A stretch of 22,840 nt of DNA from NCBI GenBank assembly GCA_023428205.1, contig JAEYZB010000010.1, positions 1 through 22,840 on the forward strand. The letters are read 5' to 3'. Positions 1-8,600 of the stretch are shown in pieces. The stretch is from Bacteroidota bacterium. GTDB lineage: Bacteria; Bacteroidota; Bacteroidia; Chitinophagales; LD1. Each line of letters starts with the position of its first letter. Position 1 is the first letter of the stretch. The position numbers and the translations under genes were made by a program. The notes beneath the pieces were generated by a model. The model was given only the letters and a program-made list of their open reading frames with translations, was not told the origin of the DNA and did no database searches.

Positions 1-935
1 TCAACAGCCTGACTGAACAGCGAACTGCCGTGTCGCGGACCGACAGGCGTTCCCCAACTCAAATTCACGACCGCAGGTTTGCTCACCGATTGTGCATATG
101 AATACACATAATTCATTCCGTCAATCACATCAGAAACGCCCGTGCCTTGCCACTGTGAAGAATCGGGCATAATGCTCACAAACACCATATCACTCTCATG
201 CGCCACACCACGAAAACGGCTGTTGTTATTTGCCGCGCTGCCGCGCCCGCTTCCTGCTGCAATTCCTGCCACGTGCGTGCCGTGCGAACTTGCCGTATCA
301 TCTTTCAGTGCGGCATGGATGAGTGCACTATCTGTCAATTCATTTCCATACAAATAACCTGCGGGTGGAGTGCCATTTTTATGTTCTTCCCACACTCGTT
401 TGACGCGATAACTTTCGCGCAACGTGTCGAAAAAAGTTGGGTGCGTGTAATCAAAACCAACATCCACAACTCCCATCACCACATCTTTTCCGCTGTAGGC
501 AATCGGCAAATCTATTCCTTGGTGTACGGAATCCACTCGTGTTGTTTTTCGTGCAGAATCCAAATTCAAAAACACAGGCTCGTCTAATTCTATGTAGTCC
601 ATTCCCGAAGTTTTCGTAAACGCCTCTATGTTTTCAATCGGAATTTGCACCGTCCAAATTTTGCCCGCTTTTGTTCCGGTGTGAACGCCTAATGTTTCTA
701 ATGTTGCATTAGAAATTTCATTATTCACCTTCACTACTGCACTCATAAAAAGCTGATTGTTCGCAGCTTTTTTGTAAATGAAATCTTGCTGCAATACCGG
801 CTTCCCTCCATTCTTTTCCAGCTCCAACAAATACAATTTCGTGCGAGGCGAAAGTTTTGGCAACGATGCATTTTGCGCGAAATTATTTTGCGCAAAAAAT
901 AAAACGGTAACGAATAACAAACCTGCTTTTCTCAT
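1..935 (-). CDS. Subtilisin-like (S8) secreted serine protease, partial
   Basis: This open frame starts at the ATG at 933-935 and runs off the left edge of the window without a stop (311 codons seen). Residues 1-20 form a signal peptide ending in NNFA before QNAS. A propeptide-like region follows, then a subtilase core. The catalytic Asp is in GVVDVGFDYTHP (about D158), the catalytic His is in SSHGTHVAGIAAG (about H218), and VVNLSWG matches the strand before the substrate cleft. The catalytic Ser would lie beyond the window, so activity cannot be confirmed. The start sits 24 bp after the stop of the upstream 191-aa gene, which suggests co-transcription. The product is probably exported to the periplasm or cell surface. 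Any C-terminal T9SS sorting domain would be outside the window. Confidence 0.9.
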   Translation of the reverse strand, partial: MRKAGLLFVTVLFFAQNNFAQNASLPKLSPRTKLYLLELEKNGGKPVLQQDFIYKKAANNQLFMSAVVKVNNEISNATLETLGVHTGTKAGKIWTVQIPIENIEAFTKTSGMDYIELDEPVFLNLDSARKTTRVDSVHQGIDLPIAYSGKDVVMGVVDVGFDYTHPTFFDTLRESYRVKRVWEEHKNGTPPAGYLYGNELTDSALIHAALKDDTASSHGTHVAGIAAGSGRGSAANNNSRFRGVAHESDMVFVSIMPDSSQWQGTGVSDVIDGMNYVYSYAQSVSKPAVVNLSWGTPVGPRHGSSLFSQAV

Positions 936-959
936 TGATATAATTGATTTATGTGTGTT

Positions 960-1535
960 TTAAGAGTTTAATTTCCCTGCAATCCATTCTTCGGCTGCTT
1001 TGTGCAAATATTGCGGTTTTATTTTTCGCCACTCAATATTTTCGAGATGTTCATTGAAGTCAAAATAATAATGTATGCGGTATTTGCGCATTTCATTCAC
1101 TACATGGTCCGAAAAATTGATTGCCAAAATCCAACCGCCCGCGTCCTGAATATTTTCATTCAATGCCTCATAATAATCTTCATTCGAACCATGAAAATTG
1201 AAAACCGATTCGCCAATCAAAATAAATTTTGAAATACCTGCATCCATCATCGGATCAAGCAATTCCTCTTTCAAAATCATAATGTCGTTGTGCAGTGTAT
1301 CATTCCACTCTCCTATCAATTCAATAATTGCCGTTTTTTTTTCATAGTCGGCAAAAATCACTTTGCAATAGAGCGTAGTCGAACCGAAATTATCCCATTG
1401 CGGGTGCAAATAATAGTTGTACAGTTTATGATGAAAAGTAAACTCGCTGTACTGCTGACGATAGAAAGGCGACTTTTTATCTTCCGAAGCGATGTAATAA
1501 TCGCGCCAACCATAAAAGGGTTCTATTGCGTGCAT
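960..1535 (-). CDS. Hypothetical protein, 191 aa
   Basis: I do not recognise this family. The protein is soluble-looking, with no signal peptide or membrane segment, and is rich in aromatic residues (IEPFYGWRDYY near the N-terminus, HKLYNYYLHPQWDNFG around residues 36-50). The middle, KKTAIIELIGEWNDTLHNDI followed by ILKEELLDPMMDAGISKFILIGESVFNF, has an alternating beta/alpha look. The C-terminal half continues with WILAINFSDHVVNEMRKYRIHYYFDF. A TAnnTTTG promoter box lies 8 bp before the ATG. Its stop is 24 bp before the start of the subtilase gene, so the two are probably one transcript. Function is unknown. Confidence 0.75.
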   Translation of the reverse strand: MHAIEPFYGWRDYYIASEDKKSPFYRQQYSEFTFHHKLYNYYLHPQWDNFGSTTLYCKVIFADYEKKTAIIELIGEWNDTLHNDIMILKEELLDPMMDAGISKFILIGESVFNFHGSNEDYYEALNENIQDAGGWILAINFSDHVVNEMRKYRIHYYFDFNEHLENIEWRKIKPQYLHKAAEEWIAGKLNS

Positions 1536-1543
1536 CTTGTAAA

Positions 1544-1551
1544 CAAACGTA
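1544..1551 (-). promoter_or_regulatory. Bacteroidota -7 promoter box for the 191-aa gene
   Basis: On the minus strand this reads TACGTTTG, a perfect match to the Bacteroidota -7 consensus TAnnTTTG, ending 8 nt before the ATG at 1535. No -33 TTG sits at the preferred spacing; the nearest TTG is 24 bp upstream and overlaps the dispersed motif at 1576-1599. The transcript would have a very short leader. Confidence 0.6.
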
Positions 1552-1575
1552 CACTTTTTGCGGGAATTAAGTGTG

Positions 1576-1599
1576 CAAATGGCACGAAAAAACGAGCAG
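1576..1599 (+). repeat. Dispersed 24-bp motif, copy 1
   Basis: CAAATGG-CACG-AAAAAA-CGAGCAG. It lies in the 69-bp gap between the 191-aa gene and the stop codon of the first T9SS protein. It matches eight other clear copies in the window with constant spacing between its ATGG and GAG blocks. It has no internal dyad symmetry, so it is not a hairpin terminator. Confidence 0.8.
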
Positions 1600-1604
1600 G
1601 ATTC

Positions 1605-4600
1605 TTAACGAATCAGCGTAATACTTCCTTTTTGCGGAGTAATGGAATGCCCGTCCACAAAGGTCAATTCAAAATCATACACAAACACTCCGGGGTTTAG
1701 TGGTATACCTTTGAATGTACCGTCCCATTTGAAACTCGGGTCACCTGACTCAAATACTTTTTCGCCCCAACGATTGAAAATACGGAAACGCATTTCCAAC
1801 CAAATATGTTTTTTGCCGAAAATCTCATAGTAATCATTCGCGCCATTATTGTTTGGAGTAAAGGCATTTGGAATGTACACCGCATAGTCAGGAATTACCG
1901 TAACCGGCACAATGACTTCCACCACGCAATCCAAATCGTGCGGATGAGTCGTTCCTTGTACACGATAGAATGAATTATTGTAAAGGGTTACGTTTGCTGT
2001 TTCGCAAGTAGTGCAGTCCAAACCATCTGTCGGAAACCATTGATATTGAATCGTAGAATTATTACTGCTCAATACTATCGGTTTTGTTTCCCCCAAATTC
2101 ATCACTAAAGAATCCGGCTGAGCCAAAAGCGAAACATAAGGCGGCTCATTCACCACGGCCACCGTATCAATATAGCAACGTTGGCGGTCATACACTCGAA
2201 TTTGATACGTTCCTTGTCTCAAGCCGTAAAACAAGCCCCACGAATTTATCGAAGAGCCATTGTTTAAAACATATTCATAAGGCGGCACACCGCCCATCGC
2301 TAAAACAGTAATACTTCCGTCACTGTAATCATAACAATTCACCGAATCCGCGCTGAGTTGCAACGTCAAAGGCTCGGGCTGCGTGATAAGGACCGGTTCT
2401 GTGATAACACAACCATTCGCATCAACATATTGTGCGGTGTAATCTCCCGCCTGGATGTTCTGAAATACCCCATCGCTACTTGTCGCAACGATATTATTAT
2501 TTTGCCACAAACTATAATCATAGTCAGGTGTTCCGCCATTGCCACTTACGGTAATTACCCCTCCGGTTTCCCCATTGCAATACGGCTTCGTTCCTTTCGT
2601 TGAAATATACAATTTAGGCGGCTGATTCACAAAATATCGCTGTGTTGTCGTGCAGTTATTGGCATCGGTAATGGTAACGTGATAAGCGCCCGCTACAATA
2701 TTCTCAGCCGAATCGGTAGTGCTCACATTCGGACTCCAGTTATATGTGTAATTAGGTGTTCCGCCACTTGTATATAGTTTTATGGAGCCTTGCGCACTGT
2801 CAAAACACAAAGCATCTGCCACCAAACGGGTTACAACTATCGGTGTCGGTTCAGTAATTTCTACCGAGGCGGTAGCCACACACATGCTGTCATCGGTAAC
2901 GGTTACTTGATATTGCGAAGCTCTCAACTGAGAAACAGCATCTGTAGTTTGTGGCGGCACGGTATTCCAACGATAGCGGTATGCCGGAGAACCTCCGCTT
3001 GCCACCGCAGTAGCCGCCCCTTCTCTTCCATAATAACAGCGGTTATGTTCTATATCGGTAATCGCAACCGTAAGCTGTGGCGGTTCATTAATGGTTGTAT
3101 TAGCAGTCGTAGTACAAGCATGTCCGTCCGTTACCGTAACGGTGTATGTTCCCACTTCCAAGTTCAGTGCCACCAGTTGCTGTTGTAATGGAGAAGTACT
3201 CCACACATAGTAGTATGGCAAAGTTCCGCCCGATACATTGGCATAGGCTCTTGCTGTATTTCCGCCAAAACATCTTTCATCATACGAGGAAGCACTCGCC
3301 ACCAACAAGGGCGGCTGCGTAATTTCCACGGTTTGTGTAACAGTACACAAATGACTATCGGTAAGCGTACAAGAATAAAATCCAATCGGAATATTCGGAA
3401 TGGCTCCGGCTGTTGAGCCGGTACTCCATGCAAATGTGTAGCCCGGCACTCCGCCAAAAGGCACTGCTGTTACACTTCCCGATGATTCACCAAAGCAACG
3501 CACATTGGTTTTAGGAAGTTCTAAACGCAGTTGTGGTGGCTGTGAAACGAGTTGCGTGAAAACAACCACACAATTATTCACATCGGTAATAGAACAGGAG
3601 TAAGACCCGAAAGGCACATTCTGAATGGAAAGGGTCGCTTGAGGCGGTGCCGTGTTCCAAAGATAGGTGTAAGGCGGAGTGTTGCCGGTTACATTTGTGA
3701 TAGACACACTACCATCACTGCCTCCATAGCAGGTTACATCATTATAGGTATGTGTTACCTGGATCGGTGGCGGCTGACTAATCACTATTGTGCTGTCAAA
3801 CACACAGCCTTTGGAATCCGTAATTGTGAAATCATACGTTCCCGCCAAAAGTCCGAAAATAGAATCGGAATTGATTTCCGTATTATACGCCCAAGTGAAG
3901 GTATAAGGCGGAACACCTCCGGTCGTATTCAGCCGAATACTGCCACTTGCCTCGTTGTTACAAACGGCATCTCGTATCACCGGGGCTATGCGAATCGGTG
4001 GTGGAGCAGTAATAACAACCGTGTCCAAAATCTGGCAATCTGCCGAGTCGGTAATAATAACGGTATATTGCCCGGGAGCTAAATTGAAAATACTATCTGT
4101 ATTATATGTTCCATTATTCCAGTCAAAAACGTAAGGTGGATTGCCGGAAAGTATGTGGATTGCCGCATAACCGTCTTCCGAATCAAAGCAGGTAACTCCG
4201 TAGCCGTCAGGAATTCCTATCGCAGCCACCAACCCCGGTGGAACGGTAACGCTTCTTGTCAGTGTATCGGGACAACCATTTTCCGAAGCAGAAATCAGCG
4301 TGATAGTATGGTCGCCTACTTGGTCAAACGTATATTGCAGGTTGCTGGAAGTGTCCACCAAGATTCCATCGACAAACCATTGCCAATAGTTGATTGTTCC
4401 TCCGCTGCTTGCCACTGCCGAAGCATCCACCAACTGTGCATTCTCCCGCCCGCAAAGCGCATCTACATCGAAATCCACTTCTACGGTAGGGGACTGTTCG
4501 AATGGGAAATATAAGGTCGTAGCACATGAAGCTCCTCCCTGAAACGGATAACAAATTACGGTTGCGGTGTCCCCTTCCACGGGATTAGGAACGATTATCG

Positions 4601-5372
4601 TTTGGGTGGTTTCTCCTGTGGACCACAGGTAGCCGCTAAATCCCGGAGGCGCACTCAAGGTAATATCGCGATCGCCCGGGCAAAAACGCCCTCTAATCAC
4701 CAGCGGACCGCAGTAGGAATCTAAATAAGCATAACCGAAATGCCCGCCCAAGCCACAGTCAGTAGTGGTAAATTCTGCCGTAATAGTCGTCCCGATATAG
4801 GGCGTTAAATCGATTGCAACCAAAGTCCAGTTTTTAAACCAAACATCTTGGTTCGCAGTAGCCGTTGTTGCATTACAGCCATTTGTGGCATTTGCCGTTT
4901 GCCCGGTAAACGTTCCGCCATACTGATAACCATCCAAATTTGCGCGGGAAACCACATGATAGTAGCCACAAGTGATCGTGTCTCCCGTTATTCCATCACG
5001 AATCTGCACATCTAAAGAAGGTCGCACATCATCATCATGATTGCCATTGGTGGGGTCTTGAAAGACCACAGCATACTGATAAGTAAATAAGGCGTTATTC
5101 GGATCCACCATAAAGGTATAGGAAAGTCGCTCTGCCCCCCAGCCTACAGCACTATTTCCCAACTGTACAGAATAATTCCCCCCAAAAGGAGAAACAACCG
5201 GAATGGTGGAGACAAGCGGGTCAAAGCCTGTACCGCTTGTTATCTGGTGCCTAGTTCCATTTACGCCAGTATTAGGCACATTAATCACTCCGTTTTGATA
5301 ACAACCGCTTGATGCGGTCCAACCTGTAAAATCTCCGTTTTCAAAATCGCTGTTTCCGCACTGGGCACGCAC
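1605..5372 (-). CDS. Giant T9SS-secreted protein with nine SprB-type repeats (copy A)
   Basis: As an intact frame this gives 1,255 aa from a GTG at 5372, but that start would leave no signal peptide; the real start is probably displaced (see 5373-5467). Order of domains: a Cys-rich lectin/jellyroll-like N-terminal region (about 1-230, beginning NSDFENGDFTGW); CPGD plus a Trp-Ser-Thr-Gly segment (231-290); a PKD-like domain (about 310-380, YWQWFVDG, GDHTITLISAS); nine SprB-type units of about 76 aa (about 395-1080, each with a C-x-G/D start, a GG-x-PPY-x-Y-x-W core and an ITD...C end); and a C-terminal type B sorting domain (about 1166-1255, YIPNAFTPNNNGANDYYEIFG, FRIFNRWGEKVFES, KGSITLIR). 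The family is exported across the outer membrane by the type IX system. SprB itself is a gliding adhesin; an adhesion role here is inference. Copy B is immediately upstream. Confidence 0.9.
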   Translation of the reverse strand: MRAQCGNSDFENGDFTGWTASSGCYQNGVINVPNTGVNGTRHQITSGTGFDPLVSTIPVVSPFGGNYSVQLGNSAVGWGAERLSYTFMVDPNNALFTYQYAVVFQDPTNGNHDDDVRPSLDVQIRDGITGDTITCGYYHVVSRANLDGYQYGGTFTGQTANATNGCNATTATANQDVWFKNWTLVAIDLTPYIGTTITAEFTTTDCGLGGHFGYAYLDSYCGPLVIRGRFCPGDRDITLSAPPGFSGYLWSTGETTQTIIVPNPVEGDTATVICYPFQGGASCATTLYFPFEQSPTVEVDFDVDALCGRENAQLVDASAVASSGGTINYWQWFVDGILVDTSSNLQYTFDQVGDHTITLISASENGCPDTLTRSVTVPPGLVAAIGIPDGYGVTCFDSEDGYAAIHILSGNPPYVFDWNNGTYNTDSIFNLAPGQYTVIITDSADCQILDTVVITAPPPIRIAPVIRDAVCNNEASGSIRLNTTGGVPPYTFTWAYNTEINSDSIFGLLAGTYDFTITDSKGCVFDSTIVISQPPPIQVTHTYNDVTCYGGSDGSVSITNVTGNTPPYTYLWNTAPPQATLSIQNVPFGSYSCSITDVNNCVVVFTQLVSQPPQLRLELPKTNVRCFGESSGSVTAVPFGGVPGYTFAWSTGSTAGAIPNIPIGFYSCTLTDSHLCTVTQTVEITQPPLLVASASSYDERCFGGNTARAYANVSGGTLPYYYVWSTSPLQQQLVALNLEVGTYTVTVTDGHACTTTANTTINEPPQLTVAITDIEHNRCYYGREGAATAVASGGSPAYRYRWNTVPPQTTDAVSQLRASQYQVTVTDDSMCVATASVEITEPTPIVVTRLVADALCFDSAQGSIKLYTSGGTPNYTYNWSPNVSTTDSAENIVAGAYHVTITDANNCTTTQRYFVNQPPKLYISTKGTKPYCNGETGGVITVSGNGGTPDYDYSLWQNNNIVATSSDGVFQNIQAGDYTAQYVDANGCVITEPVLITQPEPLTLQLSADSVNCYDYSDGSITVLAMGGVPPYEYVLNNGSSINSWGLFYGLRQGTYQIRVYDRQRCYIDTVAVVNEPPYVSLLAQPDSLVMNLGETKPIVLSSNNSTIQYQWFPTDGLDCTTCETANVTLYNNSFYRVQGTTHPHDLDCVVEVIVPVTVIPDYAVYIPNAFTPNNNGANDYYEIFGKKHIWLEMRFRIFNRWGEKVFESGDPSFKWDGTFKGIPLNPGVFVYDFELTFVDGHSITPQKGSITLIR
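2133..4190 (-). repeat. Nine SprB-type protein repeats in copy A
   Basis: Nine consecutive units of about 76 codons. Each opens with a Cys-containing CFDSEDGY/CYGGSDGS-like turn, continues with GG-x-PPY-x-Y-x-W, and closes with AG-x-Y-x-VTITD...C followed by a PP linker (QPPPI, EPPQL and similar). The repetition is at protein level; the DNA of neighbouring units has diverged. Confidence 0.85.
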
Positions 5373-5467
5373 ACCAATGCAACTATAAAATAAGAGAAGT
5401 ATCCCCCAAAGCCCTGATTGTAAAAGTACGCATGCTTCAAAGCTTTAAGTGGTTTAGTATAGAACAT
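5373..5467 (-). other. Out-of-frame 5' end of copy A: split signal peptide
   Basis: The long frame of copy A continues upstream of its GTG as LWGILLLFYSCIGVRAQC, a good signal-peptide hydrophobic core and cleavage site (VRA before QC), but meets a stop at 5445-5447 with no ATG, GTG or TTG. In another frame, the ATG at 5465-5467 begins MFYTKPLKALKHAYFYNQGF, a basic n-region. Adding one G to the G5 run (minus strand, 5403-5407) joins them as ...QGFGGILLLFYSCIGVRA|QC, giving a complete 1,287-aa precursor. This is either a sequencing/assembly indel in a homopolymer or a real frameshift. Confidence 0.75.
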
Positions 5468-5516
5468 AGATACGATATTTAAGGGTAAAAGTTGCACGAT
5501 GAGGAAATTTATTTTT

Positions 5517-5540
5517 CTGCTCGTTTTTTTCAACCATTTC
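5517..5540 (-). repeat. Dispersed 24-bp motif, copy 2
   Basis: The minus strand reads GAAATGG-TTGA-AAAAAA-CGAGCAG. It lies in the 5' region of copy A, about 50 bp upstream of the ATG at 5467, and 47 bp from copy 3 in the same orientation. Confidence 0.8.
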
Positions 5541-5587
5541 AATACCATTAGAAAAGAAGAACCGAAAATTAAAAATCAGACACTAAT

Positions 5588-5611
5588 GTGCTCATTTTTT
5601 TCACCCACTTC
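5588..5611 (-). repeat. Dispersed 24-bp motif, copy 3
   Basis: The minus strand reads GAAGTGG-GTGA-AAAAAA-TGAGCAC. It lies directly after the stop codon of copy B (5614). Confidence 0.8.
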
Positions 5612-5613
5612 GT

Positions 5614-8600
5614 CTAACGAATCAGTGTGATACTACCCTTCTGTGGCGGGATGGAGTGTCCGTCCAAGAACGTCAGTTCGAGTTCGTAAACGTACACGTT
5701 CGGGGCAAGCTGAATACCTTTAAATACTCCGTCCCATTTGAAATACGGGTCAGCGGATTCAAATACTTTTTCACCCCAACGATTAAAAATTCGGAAGCGC
5801 ATTTCCAACCACGTACTTTTCGCACCGAAAATTTCGTAATAGTCATTTGCCCCATTTCCGTTTGGCGTGAAGGCATTCGGAATATAAACATTGTATTTGG
5901 GGATTACGGTTACAGGAATGTTACCGACTTCTACAATACAATCTAAGTCGTAAGGATGCACAATACCCTGCACTTCATAATAACTGCTCTTACTGAGCGA
6001 CACTTTCACTACGTCACATGTCGTACAATCTAACCCCTCTGTCGGAGTCGATTTGTATTGAATATTAGAACCATAATTACTACTGAGTGTTATTGATTTA
6101 CTTTCCCCCATGAATAGTACCAAAGAATCAGGGTCAGAAACAACAATCACATAAGTTGGTTGCTCAACTATAGCAGATGTATCCACAAAACAGCCATTAT
6201 TGTCGTAAACACGAACAGGGTATGTACCTGCACGCAGGTTATAGAAAAACCCCCAGCTATTTTGTGTGATGGTATCCAATACGTATAAATAAGGAGCTGT
6301 TCCGTTCGAGGCCAGAACTACAATACTACCATCACTATATCCGTAGCAATTAGCCGGTTTAGGAGTTATCTGCACTTCCAAGGCAGACGGCTGTGTAATA
6401 ATTACGTCTTGCTTAATCACACAATTGTTTTCATCAGCATACTGCGCAACGTATGTTCCCGCATTCAAACCGGAAAACATACCATTATCATTTGTTGCAA
6501 CGACTGTATCACTTTGCCAAATACTGTAATGATACATAGGCGTTCCTCCCGCACCGTCTACCGAAATCGTTCCCACCGAATAACCATAACATTCCGGATT
6601 TGTATGCTCTGTTTCAATAAACAATTGAGGAGGTTGTGCCACTATAATGTCAGAAAGCACCAACGTACAACCGTTTGCGTCAGTTATGGTAACATCATAG
6701 CTACCGGAAAGAAGATTCACGGCAGAATCTGCGATACTCACATTTGGATTCCATGTGTAGGTATAGCCCGGAGTTCCGTTATTGGCATAAATCTGAATTT
6801 TACCTTGTGTACTGTCATAGCATAAGGCAGGTTCCGCCAAATACGTTGCCGTAAGTTGCGTAGGTTCTTTTACCGTTGCTGAAGCATACGCCACACAAGC
6901 ACTGTCGTCCGTAACAGTTACATGATACTCCGAGGCCGGAAGCTGTGACGCTGTTGCGGAAAACTGTTGCGGAGCAGAATTCCACAAGTAATAATATTGC
7001 GGAGAACCGCCTGTAGCCGTTACCGTAAGTGAACCGGTATTGCCATTAAAACAAACATTGTCCACCGTATCTGTAACAGACGCTGTAAGCAATGATGGCT
7101 CACTAATGACCGTTGAATCAGTTGCCACACAACCGTTGTTGTCCGTTACTGTAATGATATACGTTCCTACTTTAAGATTTATAGCATTCGGTTGGGTCTG
7201 CAACGGAGACGCATTCCACACATAATTGTACGGGGTCACTCCACCCGCAGCTACCGAAAAGGCACGAGCAGAACTATCGCCAAAGCATTTTTCGTCATAG
7301 GAAGAAGCCGAAACGGTAAGCACCGGAGGTTCCGTAATGACTATAGACACTGTAACCGTACACAAATGATCGTCTGTCACCGTCAATGAATAAGTGCCAA
7401 TCGGAATATTCGGAATTGCCACGACTGTATCACCGGTGCTCCATGCATAAACATAAGGAGGAACACTACCCATTGCAATAGCCGTAATGCTACCCGATGA
7501 ATCGCCATAACAACGTACATCTGTTTTCGGAAGATTCACGGTAAGCAGTGACGGCTGAGAAACCTGTTGAGAAACAGTCGTGATACAACCATTCACATCG
7601 GTAATCGTGCAAGTATATGGACCAAAACTCAATCCTATGGCAGAATCTGCGGTTTGCACGGGATTGGTGTTCCATGCATACGTGTAGCCGGGAGTATTTC
7701 CTGTCACACTCGTAATCGTAATCGTACCATCACTGCTGCCATAACAAATAGCATCTGTATGCGTATGCGTTATTTGATATTGAGGCGGTTCGCTGATAGT
7801 AATACTGCTATCAAAAACACATCCCTTGGAATCCGTAACCGTAAAACTGTACGTTCCCGCAAGTATAGCCGTTGCTGAATCTAATGTGCTCACATTAGGG
7901 CTCCATGTATACGTGTATGGAGGAACTCCTCCCGAAGCATTCAGCCATATTTTTCCACTCGGTTCACCATAGCATATCGCATCTGCAGCTGCAGGAGCAA
8001 TGACAATAGGAGGAGGAACAGTAATGGTTACCGTATCAAAAATTTGGCAACCTGCGGAATCAGTAATCGCCACCGTATAGTCGCCCGGAGCCAAATTGTA
8101 AATACTGTCCGTGCTATATGCTCCGTTGTTCCAATCAAACGTATATGGCGGATTTCCTGACTGTACACGTGCCACAGCATAACCGTCCTGCGAATCAAAA
8201 CAAGAAACTCCGAATCCGGCAGGTAAAACAGTAGTTGCCGACAAACCCAACGGAACGGTTACCGTTTTGGTTAAGGTATCAGGGCAGCCCGATGTAGATG
8301 CTGAAATCAACGTAATATCATAGTTTCCCGGACCGGAAAAATTATAATCAAATGTACTGTCCGTTCCCACCAACACATTATTCACAAACCATTTCCATTC
8401 ATTTATTTCTCCCCCGCTAGTCGCTACAGCCGAGGCATCCACCAACTGCGCATTGGTCGGTCCGCAAAAAGCATCTACCTCAAAATCTACATCTACAATT
8501 GGCGAACGCTCAAACGGAAAAGACAACACGGTGGCACAAGCTGCTCCCCCCTGAAACGGAGTACAAGTAACTCGAATGGTATCTCCTTCTACCGGATTAT

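Noticed and set aside
142..587. Plus-strand ORFs of 60-130 aa across 142-619 and opposite other genes
   Set aside because: They are antisense shadows of the subtilase and other minus-strand genes, with Cys/Ser/His-rich translations and no start signals or family motifs.
5285..5548. Separate 87-aa ORF on the minus strand
   Set aside because: Its start lies beside the dispersed motif, and its middle part is the displaced signal-peptide n-region of copy A. The rest is out-of-frame translation, so it is not an independent gene.
2133..8202. Protein repeats as a CRISPR array or DNA satellite
   Set aside because: The periodicity of about 228 bp is in-frame and conserved only at protein level; there are no identical short repeats with unique spacers.
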